64,000 bases of DNA from contig NZ_JONR01000016.1 in NCBI RefSeq assembly GCF_000711955.1, positions 62,001-126,000 of the forward strand, in the 5' to 3' direction. The notes beneath the pieces were generated by a model. It was not told where the DNA came from and made no database searches. It saw only the letters and a list, made by a program, of their open reading frames with translations. A program made the translations under genes and the position numbers. Below, piece by piece: positions 7,878 through 19,964 of this stretch (position 1 is its first letter; the number at the start of each line of letters is the position of its first letter). Source of the DNA: Nevskia soli DSM 19509. Its GTDB lineage: Bacteria > Pseudomonadota > Gammaproteobacteria > Nevskiales > Nevskiaceae.

Positions 7878-8558
7878 CTAATCCAGGGACTTGGTGGTGA
7901 TGCCGCCGTCGTTGACGATTTCGGCGCCCTTGGGCGGGGTGAACTGGAATTGGGCCGGGTCGATCTTGGCGTTGGTGTGGACTTCGGTGAAGGTCACTTC
8001 GGAGTGGCCGCCGATCTGGTCGGCGAACTTCATCCGCACCGGGGCGCCGTCCTTGTTGAGGGCGAGCTCGATGGTCTTGAAGTCGCTGTCCTTGGACTTG
8101 GGCGAGAGGGTCACCAGGCGGGTGTCGCCCTCGGTGCCGGCGTCCTTCACGGTGAAGGCGCTGGTCAGCGCGGCTTTCTGCGAGAGCAGTTCGGCCGGGG
8201 TGCCGGCCAGGGCGCTCTTGGCGTCGCGCACGGTGACCTGGTTGAGGTCGGGATCGTAGGCCCAGAGCTTGGCGCCGTCGCAGACGGTGGCCTGCACGTA
8301 GGGCTTCTCGTAGGACCAGCGGAACTTGCCGGTACCGGTGGTGGCCGGCCGCGCCAGCCAGAAATGGCCGCTGCTGCGGGCGGTGACCTGGCCCTTGTCG
8401 GTGGTCTGCACCTGGTCGAAGTGGGCGTCGAAGGTCTGCACGCCGTCGGTGAAGCGCTTCAGGGCGTCCTGGGCGGAGTCGGCCCGGGCGGCCGTCGAGG
8501 CGAGCAGACCCAGGCACACAGCGCCGAGCAGGGCGGATTTGAGTTTCATCGCGGTCAT
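7878..8558 (-). CDS. lolA: Outer-membrane lipoprotein carrier protein LolA
   Basis: 226 residues with a Sec signal peptide (about 1-26, ending STAARA). The mature part has LolA features: an early ALKRFTDGVQTFDAHFDQ helix, GHFWLARP, GKFRWSYEKPYVQ (the conserved Trp-lined hydrophobic cavity strand region), KLWAYDPDLNQVTV and C-terminal FTPPKGAEIVND. It ferries lipoproteins across the periplasm from the LolCDE/LolF-LolD exporter (58.6-56.7 kb) to LolB. ATG 8558 has AGGA about ten bases upstream; an in-frame ATG three codons later is the alternative. Confidence 0.94.
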   Translation of the reverse strand: MTAMKLKSALLGAVCLGLLASTAARADSAQDALKRFTDGVQTFDAHFDQVQTTDKGQVTARSSGHFWLARPATTGTGKFRWSYEKPYVQATVCDGAKLWAYDPDLNQVTVRDAKSALAGTPAELLSQKAALTSAFTVKDAGTEGDTRLVTLSPKSKDSDFKTIELALNKDGAPVRMKFADQIGGHSEVTFTEVHTNAKIDPAQFQFTPPKGAEIVNDGGITTKSLD

Positions 8559-8642
8559 CGTTTTGTGTCCTGTTGCGTCAGCTTCGCATGGCGGGGCTGA
8601 ACGGGTACTGAAGCTGCGTGTTCGGTGCGCGGCGCTTGGGCT

Positions 8643-8671
8643 GGTGGGTTGCGCTGCGCTTCGCCCACCCT
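8643..8671. repeat. Short palindromic repeat (GGTGGG...CCCACC)
   Basis: The sequence GGTGGGTTGCGC then TTCGCCCACC folds into an imperfect hairpin. This GGGTTGCGCTGCGCTTCGCCC pattern is a recurrent intergenic palindrome in many proteobacteria (from memory). It lies upstream of lolA in a 306-base gap filled by three palindromes. Confidence 0.6.
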
Positions 8672-8689
8672 ACCGATTCTGGTGAAGCG

Positions 8690-8731
8690 GCCCTCTCCCC
8701 TGCCCCTCTCCCGCGAGCGGGAGAGGGGAAT
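8690..8731. repeat. Palindromic repeat, diverged relative of copies A and B
   Basis: CCCTCTCCCCTGCCCCTCTC followed by CGCGAGCGGGAGAGGGG forms a hairpin with the same CCCTCTCC/GGAGAGGG arms as 6345-6388 and 8799-8842, but a different loop (CGCGAGCG). It lies between lolA and ftsK. Confidence 0.75.
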
Positions 8732-8798
8732 CTTCGCCCCCTCTTTGCTACGGGGTGGCGTTGGGAGTGAAGAGCAGCTACACCTTCTGAGTGCGCTG

Positions 8799-8842
8799 CC
8801 CCTCACCCTAGCCCTCTCCCCACGTTCGTGGGGAGAGGGGAC
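8799..8842. repeat. Palindromic repeat, copy B
   Basis: Nearly identical to copy A at 6345-6388 (44 bases, one difference). It is in the same orientation and sits 22 bases beyond the ftsK stop, where its hairpin could stabilise or end the ftsK message. Confidence 0.85.
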
Positions 8843-8864
8843 AAAAAAGGAGCGGCTCCGGGCT

Positions 8865-11450
<2,586 letters not shown>

Positions 11451-11659
11451 CAGATGCGCGCTCGTAAAGGAGAGGGTCAAGTTTATATGCGGGAGGCCCG
11501 GCGGCCATGGAAAAGTATAGCAGCGCCCTTCCTCCGTCCGGCCGGAGGAACCGCCCGTCCCCACTACACCGCTCCACCCTCAAGAGGGCTTGAATTCCGC
11601 CGCTAAACCTTCATCCTTGAGTGGTGTCGAAGTCATAGAGGATCACTACGGAGCGAACC

Positions 11660-11992
11660 ATGAGTACGGAAATCCGCCACTTCGTGTTGACGCAAGGCGG
11701 CGAAATCCGCGAGTTCTCGTCGGATGAGGCCGCGCTGATCGCCGCGGGCGCCAACCGGCTGCCCGAGTATGCCGAGCGCCGCCTGCGCTACCTGCAGGTG
11801 TCCTGGGACGACGAAGCTTCCACCGAGATGAAGATCCAGACCGCGGGCGCCGCCATCCGCTTCGACGCGGACGGCCGCATGACCGAGGCGGTGCCGCCGG
11901 CCGAGGAAGAGAAGATCTCACGCTTCGAGCACGATACCTGCGTGCAGTGGGCGCTGCGCAAGGTCGCGGTCGCGCCCCTCACTTTCCACTAG
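11660..11992 (+). CDS. Conserved hypothetical protein, 110 residues
   Basis: I do not recognise this family. The protein is acidic, soluble and has no signal or membrane segment; it contains ALIAAGANRLPEYAERRLRYLQV and a central strand TEMKIQTAGAAIRFDADGR. CGGAG precedes ATG 11660. It ends four bases before the GNAT-like gene and probably shares an operon with it, aat and bpt. A role linked to N-terminal residue transfer cannot be inferred from sequence alone. Confidence 0.7.
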   Translation: MSTEIRHFVLTQGGEIREFSSDEAALIAAGANRLPEYAERRLRYLQVSWDDEASTEMKIQTAGAAIRFDADGRMTEAVPPAEEEKISRFEHDTCVQWALRKVAVAPLTFH

Positions 11993-11995
11993 TGC

Positions 11996-13183
11996 ATGGC
12001 CGGGTTGCGCGTCCGCCACCTGGAACGCGCCTCGGCCCTCCCCGCCGCGGTCTGGAACAGCTTTTTTCCAGACGCTTATCCCTTCACCCGCCACGAATTC
12101 CTCGACGCCCTGGAAACGCATGGCTGCGCCAGCCCGGAGACGGGCTGGACGCCCTGCCACGCGGTGCTGGAGGATGAGTCCGGCACGGTCGCCGGCATCG
12201 CGCCGCTGTATCTGAAGGCGCACTCCTACGGCGAATTCGTCTTCGATTTCTCCTGGGCCGAAGCCAGCCAGAGCATCGGCCGGCCGTACTACCCCAAGCT
12301 GCTCAACGCGGTGCCTTTCACCCCGGCCACCGGGCCGCGGCTGGGCGCGCGCGACGCAGCCGCCCGGACGGCGCTGGCGACGGCGCTGCCGGAAATCGCC
12401 CGCGCCAACCGCCTGTCCTCGATGCATGCGCTGTTTCTCGACGGCCCGGACCTCGATGCGCTGGGCGCGGCCGGCTGCCTGGAACGCAACGACGTGCAGT
12501 TCCACTGGCGCAACCGCGGCTATGCCGATTTCGGCGGATTCGTGGCGCGCCTGTCCAGCGACAAGCGCAAGAAGCTGCTGCGCGAGCGCCGCCGCGTGGC
12601 GGAAGCCGGACTGCGCTTCGAAGTGCGGGCGGGAGACGAGATCGACGAAGCCGCGTGGCTGCGGGTTTACGAGCTGTATTCGAACACCTACGAGGAACGC
12701 GGCCAGGCCCCCTACCTCACCCTGGATTTTTTTCTCGACTACGGACAACGCGCGGGGACGCCGGTTAGACTGATCCTGGCTTACGACGGGGAGCGGCTGG
12801 CAGCCGTGGCGATCACTGTGCAAGGGGGCGATACCCTTTACGGACGGCACTGGGGCGCGGATCAGCGCTACCACAGCCTGCATTTCGAAACCTGCTATTA
12901 CCAGGGGATCGAATGGTGCATCCGCGAGGGCCTGCAATGCTTCGACGCCGGGGCGCAGGGCGAGCACAAGCTGGCGCGCGGCTTCGAACCGGTGCGCACG
13001 CGCTCGGCCCACTGGCTGGCCGATCCGCGGCTGCATAAAGCCGTGGCGAAATCGCTGCTGCGCGAGCGCGAATGGGTGGGCCAGCGCGGCGACGCGCTGG
13101 CCGATCACAGCCCCTACCGGCAGGACGCGCCGCTGGAGATCGCGGCGGAAGCGCCCCTGGCCGCGGACGAGTCCTATGGATAA
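11996..13183 (+). CDS. GNAT-fold acyltransferase of the DUF482/COG3146 type
   Basis: 395 residues with the features of the DUF482 group (often named peptidogalycan biosynthesis-like, GNAT/FemAB-related): an N-terminal FFPDAYPFTRHEFLDALE, the mid-protein SIGRPYYPKLLNAVPFTPATGPR, RLSSDKRKKLLRERRR, and a C-terminal FETCYYQGIEWCIREGL-FDAGAQGEHKLARGF. The substrate is unknown. It lies four bases after the 110-residue gene and overlaps the start of aat by eight bases, so it is in the aat-bpt-infA operon; the same neighbour is seen near leucyl-transferase genes in related bacteria (from memory). Confidence 0.75.
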   Translation: MAGLRVRHLERASALPAAVWNSFFPDAYPFTRHEFLDALETHGCASPETGWTPCHAVLEDESGTVAGIAPLYLKAHSYGEFVFDFSWAEASQSIGRPYYPKLLNAVPFTPATGPRLGARDAAARTALATALPEIARANRLSSMHALFLDGPDLDALGAAGCLERNDVQFHWRNRGYADFGGFVARLSSDKRKKLLRERRRVAEAGLRFEVRAGDEIDEAAWLRVYELYSNTYEERGQAPYLTLDFFLDYGQRAGTPVRLILAYDGERLAAVAITVQGGDTLYGRHWGADQRYHSLHFETCYYQGIEWCIREGLQCFDAGAQGEHKLARGFEPVRTRSAHWLADPRLHKAVAKSLLREREWVGQRGDALADHSPYRQDAPLEIAAEAPLAADESYG

Positions 13184-13946
13184 CCCGGTCCGCCTGCACT
13201 GGCTGGATCCGCGCGATCCGAACCAGCCCTTCCCCGCGCCGCATCGCGCCATGCGCGATCCCAACGGCCTGCTGGCGATCGGCGGCGACCTGTCGCTGCC
13301 GCGCATGATCCGCGCCTATTCCTCCGGCATCTTTCCCTGGTACAACCCCAACGAGCCGATCCTGTGGTGGTGCCCGGACCCGCGCGCGGTGATGGCGCCC
13401 GAGGATTTCCACGTCTCGCATTCGCTGGCCAAGCGGCTGAAGAAGGACGATTACGCGGTGACGCTGGACAGCGCCTTTGCCGAAGTGCTGGAAGCCTGCT
13501 CCGGCAGCCGCCGCAGCGGCCAGGGCACCTGGCTGGGGCCGGAAATGAAACGCGCCTATCTGGAACTGCACCAGCACGGCTTCGCCCACTCGGTGGAAGT
13601 GTGGCAGGGCGGCGAACTGGTGGGCGGGCTTTACGGCGTGGCGCTGGGCCGGGCCTTCTTCGGCGAGTCGATGTTCAGCCGCGTGCCCGATGCTTCCAAG
13701 CTGGCGCTGTATCACCTGAGCCGGCAGCTGCGCACCTGGGCCTACAGCCTGATCGATTGCCAGGTCACCTCGGGGCACCTGAAGACACTGGGGGCGGTGG
13801 AGATTCCGCGCGACCGCTTCCTGCTGCGGCTGCGCCAGGCGCTGCAGGACGTGGGCCGCACCGGCACCTGGCGCTTCGACATCCCGGTGCCGGACCAGCG
13901 CCGCCACCGGCCGCTGTCGCCTCCTGTGGCTGGAGACGCGGCATGA
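13176..13946 (+). CDS. aat: Leucyl/phenylalanyl-tRNA-protein transferase
   Basis: 256 residues. Family signature segments run in order: FPAPHRAMRDPNGLLAIGGDLS, AYSSGIFPWYNPNEPILWWCPDPRAV, HVSHSLAKRLKK, GTWLGPEMKRAYLELHQHGFAHSVE, GGLYGVALGRAFFGESMFS and IDCQVTSGHLKTLGA. It attaches Leu or Phe to proteins with N-terminal Arg or Lys, making type 2 N-degrons for ClpS. It overlaps the upstream GNAT gene by eight bases and bpt by four (ATGA). ATG 13176 gives the usual length. Confidence 0.96.
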   Translation: MDNPVRLHWLDPRDPNQPFPAPHRAMRDPNGLLAIGGDLSLPRMIRAYSSGIFPWYNPNEPILWWCPDPRAVMAPEDFHVSHSLAKRLKKDDYAVTLDSAFAEVLEACSGSRRSGQGTWLGPEMKRAYLELHQHGFAHSVEVWQGGELVGGLYGVALGRAFFGESMFSRVPDASKLALYHLSRQLRTWAYSLIDCQVTSGHLKTLGAVEIPRDRFLLRLRQALQDVGRTGTWRFDIPVPDQRRHRPLSPPVAGDAA

Positions 13947-14686
13947 AGCTGCAAAGCCTGCGCCTGCTGGTGGGCAGCTCGCACAGCTGCGGCTACCTGC
14001 CGCAGCGCAGCGCGCGCAGCGCCTTTGTCGATCCGGCCTTTCCGCTGAGCGATGCGCTCTACGGCGTGCTGCTCGATCAGGGTTTCCGCCGCAGCGGCAA
14101 CTACGCCTACCGGCCGATGTGCCAGCTGTGCCGCTCCTGCCGCTCGGTGCGCATCGCGGTGCAGGAGTTCGCGCCGGACCGCTCGCAGCGACGCTGCCTG
14201 CGCGCCAACGCGGACCTGCACCTGCGGGTGGTGTCGCAGCTGGACAAGGAGCATTACGAGCTGTACCGGCGCTACCTGAGCGCCCGCCATGCCGGCGGCG
14301 GCATGGACCCCGATGACGCCGAGGCCTTCCGCGAATTCCTCGGCTGCACCTGGGGCCGCACCGAGTTCTGGGAGTACCGCCGCGGCGGCCAGCTGCTGGG
14401 CCTGTCGGTGGTGGACCGGATTCCGCAGGGTTTCTCCGCCGTGTACACTTTTTTCGACCCCGACCTGCCGGAACGCAGCCTCGGCACCTACGCCATCCTG
14501 CGGCAGGTGGAGCAGGCGCGGCTGCAGGGCCTGCCCTACGTCTACCTGGGATACTGGGTCGAAAACAGCGAAAAAATGGACTACAAAAAGCGCTTCCGGC
14601 CGCTGGAAGTGCTGCACCCCGGCGGCTGGGCCCGGCTGGAGCGAATTGCCGCAGGGGATGGGTTCGCGGATAATGCCGCCTCCTGA
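13943..14686 (+). CDS. bpt: Aspartate/glutamate leucyltransferase Bpt
   Basis: 247 residues, with the arginyl/leucyl-transferase (ATE) features: SSHSCGYLPQRSARSAFVDP at the N-terminus, a Cys-pair motif QLCRSCRSVRI near residue 60, and the C-terminal GNAT-like core EFWEYRRGGQLLGLSVVDRIP, SAVYTFFDPDLPERSLGTY and YLGYWVENSEKMDYKKRF. Bpt adds Leu to N-terminal Asp or Glu, giving ClpS substrates. It overlaps the aat stop (ATGA), so both transferases are translationally coupled. Older annotations call this gene ate. Confidence 0.93.
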   Translation: MKLQSLRLLVGSSHSCGYLPQRSARSAFVDPAFPLSDALYGVLLDQGFRRSGNYAYRPMCQLCRSCRSVRIAVQEFAPDRSQRRCLRANADLHLRVVSQLDKEHYELYRRYLSARHAGGGMDPDDAEAFREFLGCTWGRTEFWEYRRGGQLLGLSVVDRIPQGFSAVYTFFDPDLPERSLGTYAILRQVEQARLQGLPYVYLGYWVENSEKMDYKKRFRPLEVLHPGGWARLERIAAGDGFADNAAS

Positions 14687-14713
14687 AAGAACCTGGGTTC
14701 CGTTTCCCGGCTT

Positions 14714-14932
14714 ATGGCCAAAGAAGATCACATCGAAATGCCCGGCATCGTCGTCGAGACGCTGCCGAACACCACGTTCCGCGTCAAACTCGAAAACGGC
14801 CATGTGGTAACCGCCCACATTTCGGGCCGCATGCGCAAGAACTACATCCGCATCCTCACCGGCGACAAGGTGACAGTGCAGCTGACGCCGTACGACCTGA
14901 GCAAGGGTCGCATCACTTTCCGCGACAAATAA
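14714..14932 (+). CDS. infA: Translation initiation factor IF-1
   Basis: 72 residues, an S1-type OB fold: MAKEDHIEMPG, VVETLPNTTFRVKLENGH and ISGRMRKNYIRILTGDKV are diagnostic. It binds the 30S A site during initiation. It follows bpt by 27 bases, as in Pseudomonas and Xanthomonas, and is followed by a repeat and a bidirectional terminator. Confidence 0.98.
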   Translation: MAKEDHIEMPGIVVETLPNTTFRVKLENGHVVTAHISGRMRKNYIRILTGDKVTVQLTPYDLSKGRITFRDK

Positions 14933-14957
14933 GATTTCGCCGCATTTGCGCTTCCGG

Positions 14958-15050
14958 CTGGGTGTCATGCCGGCGCGCGACGGTGTCTGAAGCAGTGGAA
15001 TTCACGCTTCGAATCCCTGGATACCGGCTTGCGCCGGTATGACGACAAGA
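14958..15050. repeat. Palindromic repeat with GCCGGTAT arms (TGTCATGCCGGCG ... GCGCCGGTATGACGAC)
   Basis: A short hairpin (GGATACCGGCTTGCGCCGGTAT, 15019-15042 region) plus outer arms TGTCATGCCGGCG at the left and CGCCGGTATGACG at the right make a composite inverted repeat. Sequences of the type ATGCCGGCGCAAGCCGGTATCC are recurrent intergenic repeats in many proteobacteria (from memory). It sits between infA and its terminator. Confidence 0.65.
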
Positions 15051-15082
15051 GCCAGTTGATCGCCAGCGGCGTATCACACAAA

Positions 15083-15113
15083 ACAAAGCCCGCTTGAAGC
15101 GGGCTTTGTCGTT
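15083..15113. terminator. Bidirectional terminator between infA and clpA
   Basis: A perfect 11-base stem, ACAAAGCCCGC (15083-15093) and GCGGGCTTTGT (15099-15109), with loop TTGAA. T-rich ends on both sides (TCGTTT to the right; TTTTGTG to the left on the other strand) suit both convergent genes. Confidence 0.85.
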
Positions 15114-15127
15114 TACAGCGCTCGGGC

Positions 15128-17413
<2,286 letters not shown>

Positions 17414-17530
17414 GTGTGCTCCTAGTCTTCACCGCACCTTTATGGGGCTAGCCTCGGGCTTTTGCAACCTCGGCGCAAGAGCTTTATCGCCCATGTTTAT
17501 TCCTTGCAATTCCCGCACCAGATGAAGCAG

Positions 17531-17645
17531 CGGTCAGTGACTAGTGATCAGTGGCCGGTAAAAGCGCGAGAAATCGGGGAAAACAGGCGACGAACAGGGG
17601 AATGAGGCGCTGAATCACCGGCCACTGACCACTGGCCACCGATCG
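17531..17645. repeat. Inverted repeat between clpS and clpA
   Basis: Left arm CGGTCAGTGACTAGTGATCA (continuing GTGGCCGG) at 17531-17558 and right arm CCGGCCACTGACCACTGGCC at 17618-17645 are imperfect reverse complements separated by about 60 bases. The pattern suggests a small mobile or REP-like element inserted between clpS and clpA, which are usually nearly contiguous. Confidence 0.7.
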
Positions 17646-17652
17646 CCGGCTT

Positions 17653-17976
17653 CTATGCCTTTTCCATCACCGTCAGGAGGGGGTGCTGGTTTTTCCGCGC
17701 ATAGGCGTTGACCTGGGCCACCTTGGTTTCGGCGATTTCCGCCGGAAAGATGCCGGCGACGCCGCGCCCGGTCTGGTGCACCTGGAGCATGATCTGCACC
17801 GCCTGCTCGCGCGTGCGATGGAAGAACATCTGCAGCACTTCGACCACGAATTCCATCGGGGTGAAGTCGTCGTTGATCATGATGACCTTGTACAACGGCG
17901 GCGATTGCAGGCGCGGCTTGGCCTCCTCGACGACGAGGCCTGTGCCGGTGCCGGAATCGCGTTCGCGCTCACTCAT
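17653..17976 (-). CDS. clpS: ATP-dependent Clp protease adaptor ClpS
   Basis: 107 residues. The N-degron pocket is complete: INDDFTPMEFVVEVLQMFF (the NDD and Met gate) and MLQVHQTGRGVAG (His). A flexible 27-residue N-terminus precedes it, needed for delivery to ClpA. It recognises Leu, Phe, Tyr and Trp N-termini, the products of Aat and Bpt encoded 3.7-4.8 kb away. Start ATG 17976. Confidence 0.96.
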   Translation of the reverse strand: MSERERDSGTGTGLVVEEAKPRLQSPPLYKVIMINDDFTPMEFVVEVLQMFFHRTREQAVQIMLQVHQTGRGVAGIFPAEIAETKVAQVNAYARKNQHPLLTVMEKA

Positions 17977-18101
17977 GTCAACAGTGTAACGATTTGCATT
18001 GTCAGCTCAATGGGGGCTGGGACCGCCCGGTTCAAGGCGCGCGCTGCCGCGCCGCGACCCGGCTACCGTCGAAATTTTGCCACCAACGGGACGCCGCGCC
18101 A

Positions 18102-18140
18102 ATAAAAAGGCCGCTCCGGACTTGCGTCCGGAGCGGCCTT
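18102..18140 (-). terminator. Intrinsic terminator of the NHL-repeat gene
   Basis: A perfect 14-base stem (18107-18120 and 18127-18140, AAGGCCGCTCCGGA and its complement) with loop CTTGCG, followed on the minus strand by TTTTTAT. It is 18 bases after the stop of the minus-strand NHL gene. Confidence 0.93.
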
Positions 18141-18157
18141 GAACCCGCTTCAGAGGA

Positions 18158-19645
18158 TCAGAAGCAGAAGTTGCCGTCGTCGGTGTTCGTGCCGTCGACA
18201 CCGTAGTTGGTGTTCGGGCCGGCGCTGCTGGTGCCGATGATCGGGAAGCGCATGACGCGGCTGTTGGCGCTGTCCGAAACCAGCAGGACGTTGTAGGACG
18301 CGTTCACATACAGGCCCTGCGGGCTGAACATGGTGCCGGCGTTGACGCCGCTGGTCGCGGGGTCGTTGCGCTGGTCGGCCACGGCGCCGTTCTGGTCAGG
18401 ATCGTTCTGCGTGATGTGGGTGAAGTCCTGCTGGCCGAACACCACCGTCGCCGCGGTGCCGTTCTTCGGCGTGGTGATGTAGGACTGGAACTCCAGCACG
18501 CGGTTGTTGCCGCTGTCGCCGACGAACACGCTGGTACCGTCGGAGGCTACGCCCCAGGGCGCATTGAAAGCCTGGGAGCCGGAGCCGCCGGCGGGGTTGT
18601 AGGAGCCGAACTGGGTGGCGCCCAGCAGGTTGTCCGGCAGCTTGTTCATGTTGTTGGGCACGCCGGCCCAGTACAGCACGCGGTTGTTGCCGGTGTCGCT
18701 GACCAGCAGGTTGGAACCATCGGTCCAGGCGTCGGACGGCTGACGCATCGCCAGGATGTTGGTGATGCCGTTGAACTGGTCGATGTTCGGGACGTTGGTG
18801 GTGAAGCAGTAGCCCGCGGTGCCGGTGTTGGCGGTGCAGGTGGTGGTACCCGAGCTATCGGTGGCCACCTGGCCCAGTTCGAGGTCGGCGGGGACGTTGC
18901 TGGTGGTCGGAACGGTGTTCCAGATCAGCACGCGGTTGTTGCTCTTGTCGACCACCACCACCTGCCCCTTGGAGCTGATGATGACGGCAGTCGGATGATC
19001 CATGCCCGTCGACGACGGGGTGGCGTTGGGCTGGTTGGCGGCGGCCGTGGTGAGGTTCGGCTGGCCCAGCACGATATCCGGACCGGTGGTGCTGTCCTTC
19101 GGCGGCGTGTTCCAGATCAGCACGCGGTTGTTGCCGCTGTCGGCAACGGCCAGGTAGGTGTTGGTCGGCGTGGTGGCGATCCAGACCTTGCTCGGGTTGG
19201 CGAACTTGATCGGAACGGAACCCTGCGGGCCGATGCCGGAACTCTGATCCGTCATCGAGCTCTGGCCGATGACGAAAGAGGCGGCTGCAGTGTTGATACC
19301 GGACGGAATACCGGTGAAGCCCAGGATGCGATTGTTGGTCGTATCCGCCACATAGACGGTGGCGGTGGCCGTGTCGGTGGGGGCGCTGGGATTCGGCAAT
19401 ACGGCAACCGAACCCTGCACACCGCCCAGCGACAAGCCGGAGATGCTGGGGTTGTTCGGGGTGCCCTGGTTGAAATTCGGCTGGCCGATCAGGCCGGTGG
19501 CCTGCGGGATGTTGTGGCAGTTGTTGTTGCCGCCGCCGCCGCAGGCGGAGATTCCGGCCACGACTGCTGCGGCCATGCCGATACCGAGGGCCGCGGGGCG
19601 GCTCAATAGACGGGCGCCTAAGAGCCTGCCGGTGGACTGTTTCAT
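18158..19645 (-). CDS. Exported NHL-repeat beta-propeller lipoprotein
   Basis: 495 residues. A signal sequence ends in a lipobox (VAGISAC, Cys about residue 35) followed by GGGGNNNC, so it is probably a lipoprotein. The mature part repeats VADTTNNRILGF, VADSGNNRVLIWNT, VVDKSNNRVLIWNT, VSDTGNNRVLYWAG, VGDSGNNRVLEFQ and VSDSANSRVMRF, six NHL blades, each with LGQxxF-type turns. Such propellers bind ligands or partners; function not known here. AAGGGG precedes the ATG by nine bases. A leader with a terminator-like hairpin lies upstream and a strong terminator downstream. Confidence 0.87.
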   Translation of the reverse strand: MKQSTGRLLGARLLSRPAALGIGMAAAVVAGISACGGGGNNNCHNIPQATGLIGQPNFNQGTPNNPSISGLSLGGVQGSVAVLPNPSAPTDTATATVYVADTTNNRILGFTGIPSGINTAAASFVIGQSSMTDQSSGIGPQGSVPIKFANPSKVWIATTPTNTYLAVADSGNNRVLIWNTPPKDSTTGPDIVLGQPNLTTAAANQPNATPSSTGMDHPTAVIISSKGQVVVVDKSNNRVLIWNTVPTTSNVPADLELGQVATDSSGTTTCTANTGTAGYCFTTNVPNIDQFNGITNILAMRQPSDAWTDGSNLLVSDTGNNRVLYWAGVPNNMNKLPDNLLGATQFGSYNPAGGSGSQAFNAPWGVASDGTSVFVGDSGNNRVLEFQSYITTPKNGTAATVVFGQQDFTHITQNDPDQNGAVADQRNDPATSGVNAGTMFSPQGLYVNASYNVLLVSDSANSRVMRFPIIGTSSAGPNTNYGVDGTNTDDGNFCF

Positions 19646-19683
19646 TACTTCAACCCCTTAATCAATGTGCAGTTGTGGTGTGC

Positions 19684-19713
19684 TAAAAAATAAAGCGCCG
19701 TCGACGCGGCGCT
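19684..19713 (-). terminator. Terminator-like hairpin just upstream of the NHL gene
   Basis: On the minus strand, AGCGCCG (19713-19707), loop CGTCGA, CGGCGCT (19700-19694), then TTTATTTTTT. This is a good intrinsic terminator 38 bases before the NHL start codon. It could end the upstream cyclase message or act as an attenuator in the NHL leader; there is little room for a promoter between it and the start. Confidence 0.75.
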
Positions 19714-19964
19714 AGCCGGTTGACCGCAAGCGGAGGAATTCGTTCAAAGCCGGTACGGCGGCCATCCATCTTTCCGTGAACTATCGACAGGGACACCATC
19801 GGCCGCCGGCTGTCGACCCAACCTCATGGCTGCTGATCATACATGACAGCGCGCAAGGGCTGTAGTACCGGTGCGGAATGTAAATATCCGTTGCGCCATT
19901 GGGCGCAAGGGCAACACCCGCGCCCCAGGCTCACCCTGATCTTTCCCTGAGGCTTTACTAGGCT
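19714..19964. promoter_or_regulatory. Structured gap between cyclase stop and NHL gene leader
   Basis: No gene is visible. On the minus strand, AGCCGGCGGCC and GGCCGCCGTACCGGCT, about 50 bases apart, can pair into a long stem before the 19684-19713 terminator. The arrangement resembles a leader RNA. I checked by eye for c-di-GMP, cobalamin, TPP and fluoride riboswitch cores and found none. Confidence 0.4.

Noticed and set aside
19714..19964. Known riboswitch (c-di-GMP, cobalamin, TPP, fluoride) in the NHL leader
   Set aside because: Core consensus sequences not found by eye; only an unclassified stem and terminator are supported.
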